A DNA stretch of 12,018 nt from Flavipsychrobacter stenotrophus (GCA_947379685.1 CANCOG010000097.1:1-12018); one strand, 5' to 3'. Counted from the stretch's first letter, positions 1 to 6,505 are shown. Numbers and translations: made by a program. The notes: generated by a model from the sequence alone, not told the origin.

Positions 1-2
1 AT

Positions 3-59
3 AGCTATCCGGATATTGAGCACCATAATCGTGTTCCTTTTGGAATATTGAACGGCTGA
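3..59 (+). CDS. Possible C-terminal tail of a gene truncated by the window edge
   Basis: One frame is open from the window edge to a TGA at 57-59 and would end in the residues VPFGILNG. The codons look ordinary for this genome, but 18 residues are too few to recognise a family. Another forward frame is open to a TGA at 49-51, and the reverse strand is also open here, so this could be non-coding. No function can be given. Confidence 0.22.
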   Translation, partial: SYPDIEHHNRVPFGILNG

Positions 60-108
60 ATGAAATTAATATTATGTTGTCGTTTAAAAAACAAAAAAGA
101 GTGAGCTG

Positions 109-267
109 TATATAGGGCAATGCCATTTTGATTTTTGCAATTGCCCAGACAATCGTTCAACTGCACCGGAGTTGGTGTTTTGTGTTTGCATACCCCCGGT
201 TACACCGGCGGCTATTTTTGTTGAAGCCTTTCAGGCTTCTTTAAGTTGTCGATGACATTGGTATATA
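109..267. repeat. Three-hairpin intergenic repeat, copy 1 (diverged)
   Basis: This non-coding stretch is alignable with the element at 774-925. It holds three successive hairpins, each with a three-base loop. The first has arms 158-164 and 168-174 with one G-G mismatch. The second has arms 193-200 and 204-211 with one mismatch. The third has arms 223-229 and 233-239 and is a perfect 7-bp stem. A further 7-bp hairpin GGGCAAT/ATTGCCC (115-121/140-146) lies on the left. The outer ends TATATA (109-114 and 262-267) and the flanking CAATG/CATTG words are a degraded version of the long terminal inverted repeat of copy 2. The right end abuts the promoter of the gene at 286. The function is unknown; candidates are a REP-like or MITE-like mobile sequence or a structured RNA. 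Confidence 0.7.
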
Positions 268-272
268 GGGTG

Positions 273-280
273 TACTTTCG
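273..280 (+). promoter_or_regulatory. Probable -7 element (TACTTTCG) of the 286-546 gene
   Basis: TACTTTCG differs by one base from the Bacteroidota -7 consensus TAnnTTTG and ends five bases before the ATG at 286. A TTG at 246-248, inside the end of the hairpin repeat, is a weak candidate for the -33 element. If used, transcription would start at or within a base or two of the start codon. Confidence 0.4.
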
Positions 281-285
281 TTTAT

Positions 286-546
286 ATGGAAGAGTCGTTA
301 TCGGTTAGTGTGACCTGGCGGGGCAAGGAGTATAGTTTTGAGGCAAGGGTGCAAATTACAGGATACACGCATCAATTTATGGTAACGATAAATGGCGTTG
401 AAGTTGTTTTTGAACCGGATGAGGAACGGAACTACCGGGCGATCATCAATACTGCTGACCAGGCAAAGCTGAAGGACGCTGATATTGAAATGATAGGGTT
501 GGTTGCTGAAAAACTGCAGGCGGTGAGGGATGGTATTATTAATTAG
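286..546 (+). CDS. Small conserved-looking hypothetical protein, 86 aa
   Basis: The function is not recognised. The product is acidic and soluble in appearance, with no signal peptide and no membrane segment. The first half alternates hydrophobic and polar residues (SVSVTWRGKEYSFEARV, then HQFMVTINGVEVVFEP), which suggests a small beta-sheet. The second half (DADIEMIGLVAEKLQAVRDG) is likely one amphipathic helix. The start is supported by a -7-like element five bases upstream. The gene stands alone between two copies of a hairpin repeat, with no operon partner. The stop is followed at once by the AT-rich direct repeat at 541-568. It is judged real because the codon use is ordinary and the predicted strands and helix are regular. 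Confidence 0.7.
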   Translation: MEESLSVSVTWRGKEYSFEARVQITGYTHQFMVTINGVEVVFEPDEERNYRAIINTADQAKLKDADIEMIGLVAEKLQAVRDGIIN

Positions 547-568
547 CTGATTAGCAAATTAGCTGATT
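541..568. repeat. Short direct repeat AATTAGCTGATT x2
   Basis: AATTAGCTGATT occurs at 541-552 and again at 557-568, with a four-base spacer (AGCA) that continues the same theme. The first copy overlaps the stop codon of the small hypothetical gene. It looks like a simple-sequence tract arising by slippage. No terminator-like stem with a T-run is present. Confidence 0.6.
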
Positions 569-705
569 GTGGTAGCTGAATTTGTTTCGATGTTTGAATT
601 AGGATGGATAGGATTTCAGGAATTTATGCCTGCATTATCGAAAAACTTACGTACAACATTTCAGTTGCGCCGTCTTTTAAGCCGGGGGTGAAGACTAACT
701 CCAAC

Positions 706-745
706 CGGCTTTAGCCACACCAGCTGCATAATTTGGCTGAAGCCG
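706..745. repeat. Imperfect inverted repeat (GGCTTTAGCC hairpin)
   Basis: CGGCTTTAGCCA (706-717) can pair with TGGCTGAAGCCG (734-745) over 12 bp with one G-T pair; the loop is 16 bases. AGCCGG at 680-685 offers an alternative partner for CCGGCT at 705-710, so the region could switch between two folds. No T-run follows, so it does not look like a terminator. Confidence 0.5.
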
Positions 746-773
746 TGCATGGCGTGCGTTTAACCCCGCCTAC

Positions 774-925
774 AGGCCAATGTCATTTAGTTAAGGATTT
801 TGTTGTTCGCCTGAAGATTGTTCAACTCCTTCGGAGTAGGTGTTTTTCGTTGTTTACCACCGGTTTCACCGGCGGCTATTGTTGTTGAAGCCCTACGGGC
901 TTCCTTAACTAAATGACATTGGCCT
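774..925. repeat. Three-hairpin intergenic repeat, copy 2, with 24-base terminal inverted repeats
   Basis: The element is bounded by a perfect 24-base inverted repeat, 774-797 against 902-925, whose inner ends read TTAAGGA and TCCTTAA. Inside are three hairpins with three-base loops: ACTCC/GGAGT (825-829/833-837), CCACCGGT/ACCGGCGG with one mismatch (857-864/868-875), and GAAGCCC/GGGCTTC (887-893/897-903). The last pair of the third stem is C-G here but T-A in copy 1, a compensatory change. No transposase gene lies inside, so if mobile it would depend on an enzyme encoded elsewhere. It could equally be a structured RNA. Confidence 0.8.
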
Positions 926-1088
926 AAAGACCGGGGCTACTGTAAAGCTGAGCAGCAATAATTTCCCAGCTGAAAAGCAATGAACAACGGTCGAATGTAT
1001 TGCCAGAATGTGCTTTTCGGCAACTGATCTACCTTGCTAACCGGGAATTTATGAATAATGCAAGTAAGATAAAACATCTCTTTTGCCG

Positions 1089-1096
1089 TACTTTGC
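1089..1096 (+). promoter_or_regulatory. Probable -7 element (TACTTTGC) of the FAD-oxidase gene
   Basis: TACTTTGC is a near match to TAnnTTTG, with the spacer one base shorter. It ends three bases before the ATG at 1100, so the transcript would begin at or inside the start codon. No clear -33 TTG is visible. Confidence 0.35.
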
Positions 1097-1099
1097 AGT

Positions 1100-2503
1100 A
1101 TGGCATTCAGGAAAATAACTATTGATGATGTCGCCTGGTTTTCGTCGATACTGGGTACAAACTTTGTGCATACTGACCAGGAGCATATAGAACGCTGCTC
1201 GGGTGACCAGACCGAAGATCTGCGTTACCCGCCGGAGGTAGTGTTACAACCGGGCACTACCGCAGAGGTGAGCAGCATCATGGCTTATTGTAACGAACAT
1301 TATATACCTGTAACACCGCGTGGAGCGGGGACCGGGCTGAGTGGCGGCGCATTGCCGGTACATGGTGGGGTGGCGCTCGATATGAAGCGTTTTAACCGGA
1401 TCCTGCATGTAGATAAAAGAAATTTCCAGGTTACGACTGAACCGGGGGTGATCACCCAGGAATTGCAGGAACACCTGAAGGCTGAGGGGCTGTTTTATCC
1501 CCCCGACCCTGCCAGCAAGGGTTCTTGTTTTATTGGCGGCAATGTCTCAGAAAACTCCGGTGGCCCGAGGGCTGTGAAATATGGCGTGGTGAAAGATTAC
1601 GTGCTTAACCTGGAAATAGTGTTACCCGATGGGACCATCATCTGGACCGGGGCAAATGTGCTCAAAAACGCTACAGGCTACAATCTCACTCAGTTGCTGG
1701 TAGGCAGTGAGGGTACGCTGGGCATTATTACGAAAATAGTACTCAGGCTTATACCTGCGGTAAAGCATGATCTAACTATATTAGTTCCGTTCCGCTCTGC
1801 GGTTGAGGCTTGTGCGGCGGTTAATGCTATTTTCCTGGCTGGTTATACACCATCCGCACTCGAGTTTATGGAGCGCGACGCGCTGGAGTGGTCCATGAAG
1901 TATGTAAAGAGCACTGGGGTGGACTTGCCGGCTGATATTGCAGCTCACTTGCTGATAGAAGTTGATGGCAACCACATGGACGAATTGTTCCGCGATGCAG
2001 AGGCTATATCTGAAATCGTTGCCGGGTTTGACATAGGGGAAATATTGCTGGCAGATAGCAGCGAGCAAAAGAATATGCTCTGGACCCTGCGCAGGAAGGT
2101 GGGGGAGGCCGTGAAAAGCAATTCTATATACAAGGAAGAAGATACTGTTGTTCCCCGGGCTGAACTCCCTGAGTTATTGCAGATCATAAAACGACTGGGG
2201 GCAGAATACGGTTTTCAGTCTGTTTGCTATGGCCATGCAGGCGATGGCAACCTGCATGTCAATATAGTAAAAGGCAACATGAGCGACGAGGACTGGAATG
2301 TGAAACTTACCGAAGGGATAAGAAAACTGTTTACAGAAGTAATCAGGCTGGGTGGCACCATTTCGGGAGAACATGGCATAGGGCTGGTGCAGAAGGAATA
2401 TATGGATATCGCATTTAATGCCACTCAGCTGGCGATAATGAAGCAGATAAAAAATGTATTTGACCCCAGGGGCATCCTGAACCCAGGAAAATTATTTGTA
2501 TAA
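1100..2503 (+). CDS. FAD-linked oxidase of the GlcD / D-lactate dehydrogenase type
   Basis: The 467-residue protein has the two-domain layout of the glycolate oxidase GlcD / D-lactate dehydrogenase family, whose members oxidise 2-hydroxy acids to 2-keto acids with bound FAD. The FAD-binding PCMH domain spans about residues 40-220, with RGAGTGLSGG at 74-83, the GGNVSENSGG segment at 146-155 and VGSEGTLGIIT at 201-211. The C-terminal FAD-oxidase domain carries GHAGDGNLH (378-386) and SGEHGIG (422-428), which hold the substrate/metal-site histidines, and ends in the usual DPRGILNPGK. Length is normal for a stand-alone enzyme. No Fe-S subunit gene (GlcF type) is adjacent, and no signal peptide is seen. 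The exact substrate (glycolate, D-lactate or another 2-hydroxy acid) cannot be read from sequence. A Uma2 gene follows after 28 bases, with its own promoter. Confidence 0.93.
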   Translation: MAFRKITIDDVAWFSSILGTNFVHTDQEHIERCSGDQTEDLRYPPEVVLQPGTTAEVSSIMAYCNEHYIPVTPRGAGTGLSGGALPVHGGVALDMKRFNRILHVDKRNFQVTTEPGVITQELQEHLKAEGLFYPPDPASKGSCFIGGNVSENSGGPRAVKYGVVKDYVLNLEIVLPDGTIIWTGANVLKNATGYNLTQLLVGSEGTLGIITKIVLRLIPAVKHDLTILVPFRSAVEACAAVNAIFLAGYTPSALEFMERDALEWSMKYVKSTGVDLPADIAAHLLIEVDGNHMDELFRDAEAISEIVAGFDIGEILLADSSEQKNMLWTLRRKVGEAVKSNSIYKEEDTVVPRAELPELLQIIKRLGAEYGFQSVCYGHAGDGNLHVNIVKGNMSDEDWNVKLTEGIRKLFTEVIRLGGTISGEHGIGLVQKEYMDIAFNATQLAIMKQIKNVFDPRGILNPGKLFV

Positions 2504-2507
2504 AACG

Positions 2508-2515
2508 TATTTTTG
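2508..2515 (+). promoter_or_regulatory. -7 element (TATTTTTG) of the first Uma2 gene
   Basis: This is a perfect match to TAnnTTTG, lying just after the oxidase stop and ending 16 bases before the ATG at 2532. It implies the Uma2 gene is transcribed on its own despite the short gap. Confidence 0.5.
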
Positions 2516-2531
2516 ACATAAAATTCGAACC

Positions 2532-3128
2532 ATGCAACTTGCGGATCTTGACTTGAATAAAGTATATACTTACGCCGACTACTTCAAATGGAAGTTTGAC
2601 GAAAGGGTAGAACTCATAAAAGGGAAGATTTTTGAGATGAGTCCTGCGCCCAGCAGGAAATATCAGAAGATCGCAGGTTTAATTTACGCCCGCTTGTTTC
2701 ACTTTCTTGAAAATAAATCGTGCGAAGTATATAGCGCGCCATTCGATGTTCGATTGCCTGTGAAGTCCAAAGAAGATAAGGAAATCATCACTGTGTTGCA
2801 ACCCGATGTATGTGTTATCTGTGACCCGAAAAAACTGGACGACAAGGGCTGTCTGGGTGCACCTGATATAGTTGTAGAGGTACTTAGCCGTGGAAACAAT
2901 TCGAAGGACCTCAAAAACAAATATGAAGTTTATGAGCAATCGGGCGTGCAAGAATACTGGGTTGTGAGCCCGCAGAACCAGTATGTGCTTGTTCATATTC
3001 TGAAGGAAGGAAAATTTGAACTCAGTCCGCTTAAGGTAGCCGGAGACGTTGTGACATCTTCCATTTTACCAGGTTTTTCGCTCGATATAAGGGAGTTGTT
3101 CTATGACAGTATTCCCAGTGAAGAGTAA
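2532..3128 (+). CDS. Uma2-family (DUF820) PD-(D/E)XK nuclease-like protein
   Basis: The 198-residue protein has the fold pattern of the Uma2/DUF820 family, predicted restriction-like endonucleases of unknown physiological role that often occur as many paralogues per genome. Family features are the N-terminal VELIKGKIFEMSP (26-38), then SAPFDVRLP (68-76), LQPDVCVI with Asp92 (89-96), GAPDIVVEVLS with Glu116 (109-119), the helix KNKYEVYEQSGVQEYWVV (128-145) and a C-terminal LPGFSLDI. Asp92 and Glu116 are the likely metal ligands, with a Lys in the following helix. No signal peptide or membrane segment is seen. It is a close paralogue of the minus-strand gene ending at 8120. The start fits the promoter at 2508-2515 and aligns with the paralogue. 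Whether it cuts DNA in the cell is not known. Confidence 0.9.
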   Translation: MQLADLDLNKVYTYADYFKWKFDERVELIKGKIFEMSPAPSRKYQKIAGLIYARLFHFLENKSCEVYSAPFDVRLPVKSKEDKEIITVLQPDVCVICDPKKLDDKGCLGAPDIVVEVLSRGNNSKDLKNKYEVYEQSGVQEYWVVSPQNQYVLVHILKEGKFELSPLKVAGDVVTSSILPGFSLDIRELFYDSIPSEE

Positions 3129-3196
3129 CCTTTTGGCGGCAGGCACCAAAACTGTTAAAAATGGTTTTACCGATCTAAAAAATACAGGCGGTATAC

Positions 3197-3204
3197 TATT
3201 TTTG
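3197..3204 (+). promoter_or_regulatory. -7 element (TATTTTTG) of the outer-membrane protein gene
   Basis: This exact TAnnTTTG match ends 28 bases before the ATG at 3233, giving an untranslated leader of about 20 bases. No clear -33 TTG is visible. Confidence 0.5.
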
Positions 3205-3232
3205 GTAACTTCGTAGATATAAAATTACCATA

Positions 3233-3859
3233 ATGAAACGTATTGTTTGTTTGTTGCTGCTTTGCGCAGGCGTTTTCAGTGTTTCAGCCCAGGACGTTTA
3301 TAACAGCTCAGGCCAAAAAGGCGGATATAAGAAGAAGCAAAAGAAAGAAGGCTATGACCCGGATAAGCTGGTATTAGGTGGTGGCCTCAACCTTGGTTAT
3401 TCCGGTGACTACGCCAATGTGGGCATTTCGCCAAAGGTGGGATACAAGCTCAATGACTACATTACTGTTGGTGTTGGTTTGGGTTACCAGTACTACAGGT
3501 CTCCGTTCGATGTGACTGGTAATTTTCCTGGTAAGTACATTAATGACAATATCATTTTCCCGGGTATCTGGGTGAAATCAAAAATCTGGGGGCCGTTTTT
3601 TGCCGCTGCCGACCTTGAGTTCGATATCATTAGTGAAAAAAGCTTTGATGTGCGGTATGATGTTAACGCGAATCCTTACCTGGTGAATTATAAGGTCACC
3701 GTAACGGCGCCATGTGCACTCGTTGGTCTTGGATATAAGTACCAGCTCGGGGGTCGTGTATCAGCGACTGCTGAAGTAATGTATGACGTAATTCAGGCCG
3801 ACTATAGTCCCTACCGCCAGCAATTGGTGTACAGGGCGGGTATTTTTGTGGGGTTGTAA
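3233..3859 (+). CDS. Predicted outer-membrane beta-barrel protein
   Basis: The 208-residue protein opens with a clear signal peptide (MKRIVCLLLLCAGVFSVSAQ, cleavage after Ala19 or Gln20). A short basic linker follows (KKKQKK, 33-38), then alternating hydrophobic strands rich in Gly, Tyr and Phe (for example KLVLGGGLNLGYSG at 45-58 and YITVGVGLGYQYY). The last strand ends in a hydrophobic residue (FVGL), as expected for insertion by the BAM machinery. Its size suits an eight-stranded barrel of the OmpW/OmpA-barrel type. No enzymatic motif is seen, and whether it is a channel or a structural protein cannot be decided. It has its own promoter and is followed 34 bases later by the HicB-like gene, without a terminator between them. 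Confidence 0.82.
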   Translation: MKRIVCLLLLCAGVFSVSAQDVYNSSGQKGGYKKKQKKEGYDPDKLVLGGGLNLGYSGDYANVGISPKVGYKLNDYITVGVGLGYQYYRSPFDVTGNFPGKYINDNIIFPGIWVKSKIWGPFFAAADLEFDIISEKSFDVRYDVNANPYLVNYKVTVTAPCALVGLGYKYQLGGRVSATAEVMYDVIQADYSPYRQQLVYRAGIFVGL

Positions 3860-3893
3860 AAAAAAATTTCTTTCTATAAAAAATGCTCGACAA

Positions 3894-4088
3894 ATGAAAC
3901 ATTATCAGTTTACGGCACAGATTGAGCGGGACAGGGAAACAGGTATGTATGCGGCATTTGTACCCTCCCTGCCAGGCGCACATACGCAGGCGAAAAGTCT
4001 TGATTTGTTGCACGATAATTTAAAGGAGGTGATAGAACTTGTCCTTGATGAATTGACAAGTGATGAACTAGCTGAGGTTCATGCCTAA
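3894..4088 (+). CDS. HicB-like (UPF0150-type) small protein, without a HicA partner
   Basis: The 64-residue protein has the HicB pattern: a beta strand (YQFTAQIERD), then MYAAFVPSLPGAHTQAKSL and a helix (DNLKEVIELVLDEL). In complete HicAB systems HicB is the antitoxin that holds the mRNA-cleaving HicA inactive. No DNA-binding C-terminal domain is present, and no hicA-like gene lies on either side. The frame is open back to an ATG at 3846, but that start lies inside the outer-membrane protein gene and would add residues encoded by a poly-A/T run. The ATG at 3894 gives the usual family N-terminus. The stop at 4086-4088 overlaps an ATG at 4081 whose frame closes after 13 codons (MPKKRRSTCLKQL). 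Orphan HicB-like proteins are common, so toxin control should not be assumed. Confidence 0.75.
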   Translation: MKHYQFTAQIERDRETGMYAAFVPSLPGAHTQAKSLDLLHDNLKEVIELVLDELTSDELAEVHA

Positions 4089-4113
4089 AAAACGACGGTC
4101 CACATGCCTAAAA
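4080..4113. repeat. 11-base direct repeat CATGCCTAAAA at the HicB/hydrolase junction
   Basis: CATGCCTAAAA occurs at 4080-4090, across the end of the HicB-like gene, and at 4103-4113, across the start of the hydrolase-like gene. Both copies contain an ATG, but only the second opens a long frame. The arrangement could be a small local duplication or a deletion scar. Confidence 0.5.
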
Positions 4114-4736
4114 CAATTGTAACTGCTTTATTATTCCTGGCATCGATTACTGCATCTTTCGGCCAGAAATATGTGTTTTATCTTCATGGTGCAATTGTTG
4201 AAGGTAACTGTGATCACCCGGTGAGTGCTGCCTTTGGTGAATACAAGTATCACGATATTGTTGCGGCATTGCGCAATGAGCACTTCAATGTAGAATCGGA
4301 GTGCAGACCTGCTGGGACGGACGTAAAGGAATACGGCCATAAAGTAGCCGGGCAGGTGGAAGCGCTTCTGAAAAAAGGAGTGAAACCTGCTGATATCACA
4401 GTCATTGGGGCCTCAAAAGGGGCTATGATTGCCATGTATGTTTCTACCTTCCTGAAAAACGCAAAGGTGAATTTTGTATTCCTGAGCAATTGCAACGGTG
4501 ATAACCTGGGCAGTTGCCCGGATATCAGGTTCTATGGCAATGTACTTTCGATCTATGAATCGAGTGATAATGTTGCAGGGTCGTGTATAGACTATAAAAC
4601 GAAGTCGACACCTGCAATGCTTGCTCATTACAAGGAAATAAAATTGAATACAGGTCTGAAGCACGGTTATATTTACCGGCCGATAGCAGAATGGTTCAAA
4701 CCCGTAGTAAAGTGGGCCAATGGGAGTTATGAGTAG
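4104..4736 (+). CDS. Exported alpha/beta-hydrolase-like protein
   Basis: The 210-residue protein has a signal peptide ending ASFGQ (cleavage near residue 20), so it is likely periplasmic or secreted. The mature part resembles a compact alpha/beta hydrolase. YVFYLHGA (23-30) looks like the first core strand with the oxyanion-hole HG. VIGASKGA (100-107) is a nucleophile elbow with Ser104 in a GxSxG context. Asp155 and His187 (in LKHGY) are in suitable places for the rest of the triad. Several cysteines (36, 67, 130, 138, 161) could form disulfides in the periplasm. The substrate is unknown. It starts 15 bases after the HicB-like stop and may share its transcript with the outer-membrane protein and HicB genes. 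Confidence 0.75.
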   Translation: MPKTIVTALLFLASITASFGQKYVFYLHGAIVEGNCDHPVSAAFGEYKYHDIVAALRNEHFNVESECRPAGTDVKEYGHKVAGQVEALLKKGVKPADITVIGASKGAMIAMYVSTFLKNAKVNFVFLSNCNGDNLGSCPDIRFYGNVLSIYESSDNVAGSCIDYKTKSTPAMLAHYKEIKLNTGLKHGYIYRPIAEWFKPVVKWANGSYE

Positions 4737-4960
4737 CGGTTTTGCTGAAACACAACTTTATATTGTCAATGCCATTGGGCACAAGGGTTTCGCGCAAAGA
4801 CGCGGTTCCCAGTTTACTATAGTTCCCGGCTAAATTCAAAGTAAAGCCGCAAAGAAGGTAAATTTAAATGAATGGCTTTGAGGTCAGAGAATAATTGTTT
4901 CTCCAAGACTGGTTGCCTTCACTTTGTCCTATGTAAACCTGTTTTCATTACTTTTGGTAC
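4737..4960. other. Intergenic gap with repeat-like fragments upstream of the symporter
   Basis: No gene is seen. CAATGCCATT at 4767-4776 matches the left end of repeat copy 1 (118-127). CGCGCAAAGACGCG at 4791-4804 is a small hairpin with 4-bp arms and a six-base loop, echoed by GCCGCAAAGAAGG at 4846-4858. These look like decayed intergenic repeats. The right end carries the promoter of the symporter gene. Confidence 0.4.
4923..4956 (+). promoter_or_regulatory. -33/-7 promoter of the symporter gene, probably leaderless
   Basis: TTTG at 4923-4926 and TACTTTTG at 4949-4956 fit the Bacteroidota -33 and -7 elements, with a 22-base spacer. The -7 element ends only four bases before the ATG at 4961, so the mRNA would start at or very close to the start codon. 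Confidence 0.6.
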
Positions 4961-6478
4961 ATGAGTCCCCTTATATTGCTGTCCATTATATTGGTTTACT
5001 TCTCGGTATTACTGGGCATTGCCTTTTACACATCGCGCCATTCGACCAATGAATCATTTTTTATTGGTAACCGCAGCAGCAAGTGGTGGCTGGTTGCGTT
5101 CGGGATGATCGGTACTTCGCTTTCGGGTATGACCTTTATCTCGGTTCCGGGGACGGTGGGCAAGGCTGGGTTCGATTACTTTCAGGTGGTGATCGGTTAT
5201 TTCCTGGGTTATTTTGCTGTGGCGTTTATTTTGCTTCCGCTCTACTATAAATTGAAACTCACCTCCATCTATACTTATCTGGAGGGCCGGTTGGGTGATA
5301 CTTCTTATAAAACCGGTGCTTTATTTTTTATCCTGTCACGCACGCTGGGGGCTACGCTCCGGTTGTACCTGGTTATAAAAGTGCTGGAGAAATTTGTGCT
5401 GGAAGACATGGGTATCTCTTTTGAGGTTACTTCTATAGTTATACTTGCGCTTATCCTTCTCTATACCTTCCGGGGGGGAGTAAAAACTATAGTCTGGACG
5501 GATACGTTGCAAACTACCTTCATGCTGCTGGCATTGGTAATATGTGTTGGGTATATATTGCACGCTCTTAACCTTTCTACCGGTGCAGCATGGGATGCCA
5601 TGCAGTTAAAGGGTTATACCAAGCTTGTGCAGCCCGACCCGCTGAAAGGTAATTTCTTCCTGAAGCAGTTGCTGGGTGGTGCGTTCATCACCATTGCCAT
5701 GACGGGCCTTGACCAGGAAATGATGCAAAAGAACATTAGTGTTACCAACCTGAAGGATGCACAAAAGAACATGCTCACACTCAGTTTCCTGCAAATGTGT
5801 GTGGTGTTTATTTTCCTGCTGCTTGGTGGGCTTTTGTATCTCTATGGCATGAGCAAGGGTGGAAGTTTCCAGCACATAATGGTGAACGGAAAGGATACGC
5901 TGCAATTTATACTGGATGGGAAGAACATTATTGGCGATGATATTTTCCCGGTGCTTGCGTTCCGCTACATGCCGCCGGTGATCAGCATTATCTTTATCAT
6001 CGGCCTTATATCTGCACTGTTCCCGAGTGCCGATGGTGCGCTAACAGCGCTCACATCTTCATACTGCATAGATATTTTAGGTATCAGGCGCAGGCAGGGC
6101 ATGACCGAACAACAACAAAAACGTACCCGTCAGATCGTGCATTATACGTTTGCGGTGGTTTTCCTGATTTGTGTATTTCTGTTCAGGATGGTTGATAATG
6201 GCTCGCTCATACAATTGCTGCTGGCTGTTGCCGGATATACATACGGACCGCTGCTGGCACTTTTTGTGTTTGGTATTTTTACAAAACGGAATTTAAGGAA
6301 TGAACTGGTTCCGGTTATCTGTATTGCAGCCCCGGTACTATGCTACATACTCAAGCAGCATGATGCTGAATGGCTCGGCGGTTACGTAATTGGTAATGAA
6401 TTGCTTATTATCAATGCGGCTGTAACATTTCTATTTTTACTGATTACTAGTAAGGGAAGAAGGTTGGTTAATATTTAG
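4961..6478 (+). CDS. Sodium:solute symporter (SSS family)
   Basis: The 505-residue inner-membrane protein has about 13 hydrophobic segments, the size and layout of the SSS (SLC5-like) family, which couples Na+ entry to solute uptake. The first segment (LILLSIILVYFSVLLGIAFY) begins right after the start, consistent with the N-terminus outside. After it come SFFIGNRSSKWW (32-43) and GMIGTSLSGMTFISVPG (48-64), typical of the family's first core helix, and the signature RGGVKTIVWTDTLQT (171-185). A Ser/Ala-rich segment, LISALFPSADGALTALTSSY, lies late in the core and usually lines the Na+ site. The substrate cannot be read; sugars, sialic acids, nucleosides and carboxylates are all used by relatives. 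The last helix and tail (NAAVTF onward) are encoded a second time at 7309-7380, so the native 3' end may have been replaced. Confidence 0.93.
   Translation: MSPLILLSIILVYFSVLLGIAFYTSRHSTNESFFIGNRSSKWWLVAFGMIGTSLSGMTFISVPGTVGKAGFDYFQVVIGYFLGYFAVAFILLPLYYKLKLTSIYTYLEGRLGDTSYKTGALFFILSRTLGATLRLYLVIKVLEKFVLEDMGISFEVTSIVILALILLYTFRGGVKTIVWTDTLQTTFMLLALVICVGYILHALNLSTGAAWDAMQLKGYTKLVQPDPLKGNFFLKQLLGGAFITIAMTGLDQEMMQKNISVTNLKDAQKNMLTLSFLQMCVVFIFLLLGGLLYLYGMSKGGSFQHIMVNGKDTLQFILDGKNIIGDDIFPVLAFRYMPPVISIIFIIGLISALFPSADGALTALTSSYCIDILGIRRRQGMTEQQQKRTRQIVHYTFAVVFLICVFLFRMVDNGSLIQLLLAVAGYTYGPLLALFVFGIFTKRNLRNELVPVICIAAPVLCYILKQHDAEWLGGYVIGNELLIINAAVTFLFLLITSKGRRLVNI
6411..6430 (+). repeat. 20-base direct repeat, left copy, inside the symporter 3' end
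   Basis: TCAATGCGGCTGTAACATTT lies within the codons for INAAVTF of the symporter and recurs without mismatch at 7310-7329, 899 bases downstream and in the same codon phase. Together the copies bracket the GNAT-like and small-protein genes. Confidence 0.9.
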
Positions 6479-6505
6479 CCAGAGCAGTATTGCCTACCTA
6501 ATTCC

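Larger units (their letters stand above)
547..1099. other. Non-coding 553-base gap filled with hairpins and one repeat element
   Basis: No convincing gene is present on either strand. The gap holds the AATTAGCTGATT repeat, an imperfect hairpin at 706-745, the intact three-hairpin repeat at 774-925, and a plain AT-rich stretch leading to the promoter of the oxidase gene. GTTTAACCCCGCC at 758-770 recurs as its reverse complement at 8861-8873. CCCCG (764-768) and CGGGG (932-936) could extend the fold of the repeat past its ends across a small internal loop. Confidence 0.65.

Noticed and set aside
774..925. CRISPR array or integron attC site as an explanation for the hairpin element
   Set aside because: There are no regularly spaced repeats with spacers, and no attC core sites or cassette genes; there are only two scattered copies of an inverted-repeat element.
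2679..2996. Minus-strand open frame of 105 codons opposite the first Uma2 gene
   Set aside because: It is antisense to a clear family member and has no domain or promoter of its own.
3846..3893. Upstream extension of the HicB-like frame to the ATG at 3846
   Set aside because: It overlaps the end of the outer-membrane protein gene and would add residues from an A/T run; the ATG at 3894 gives the normal family N-terminus.
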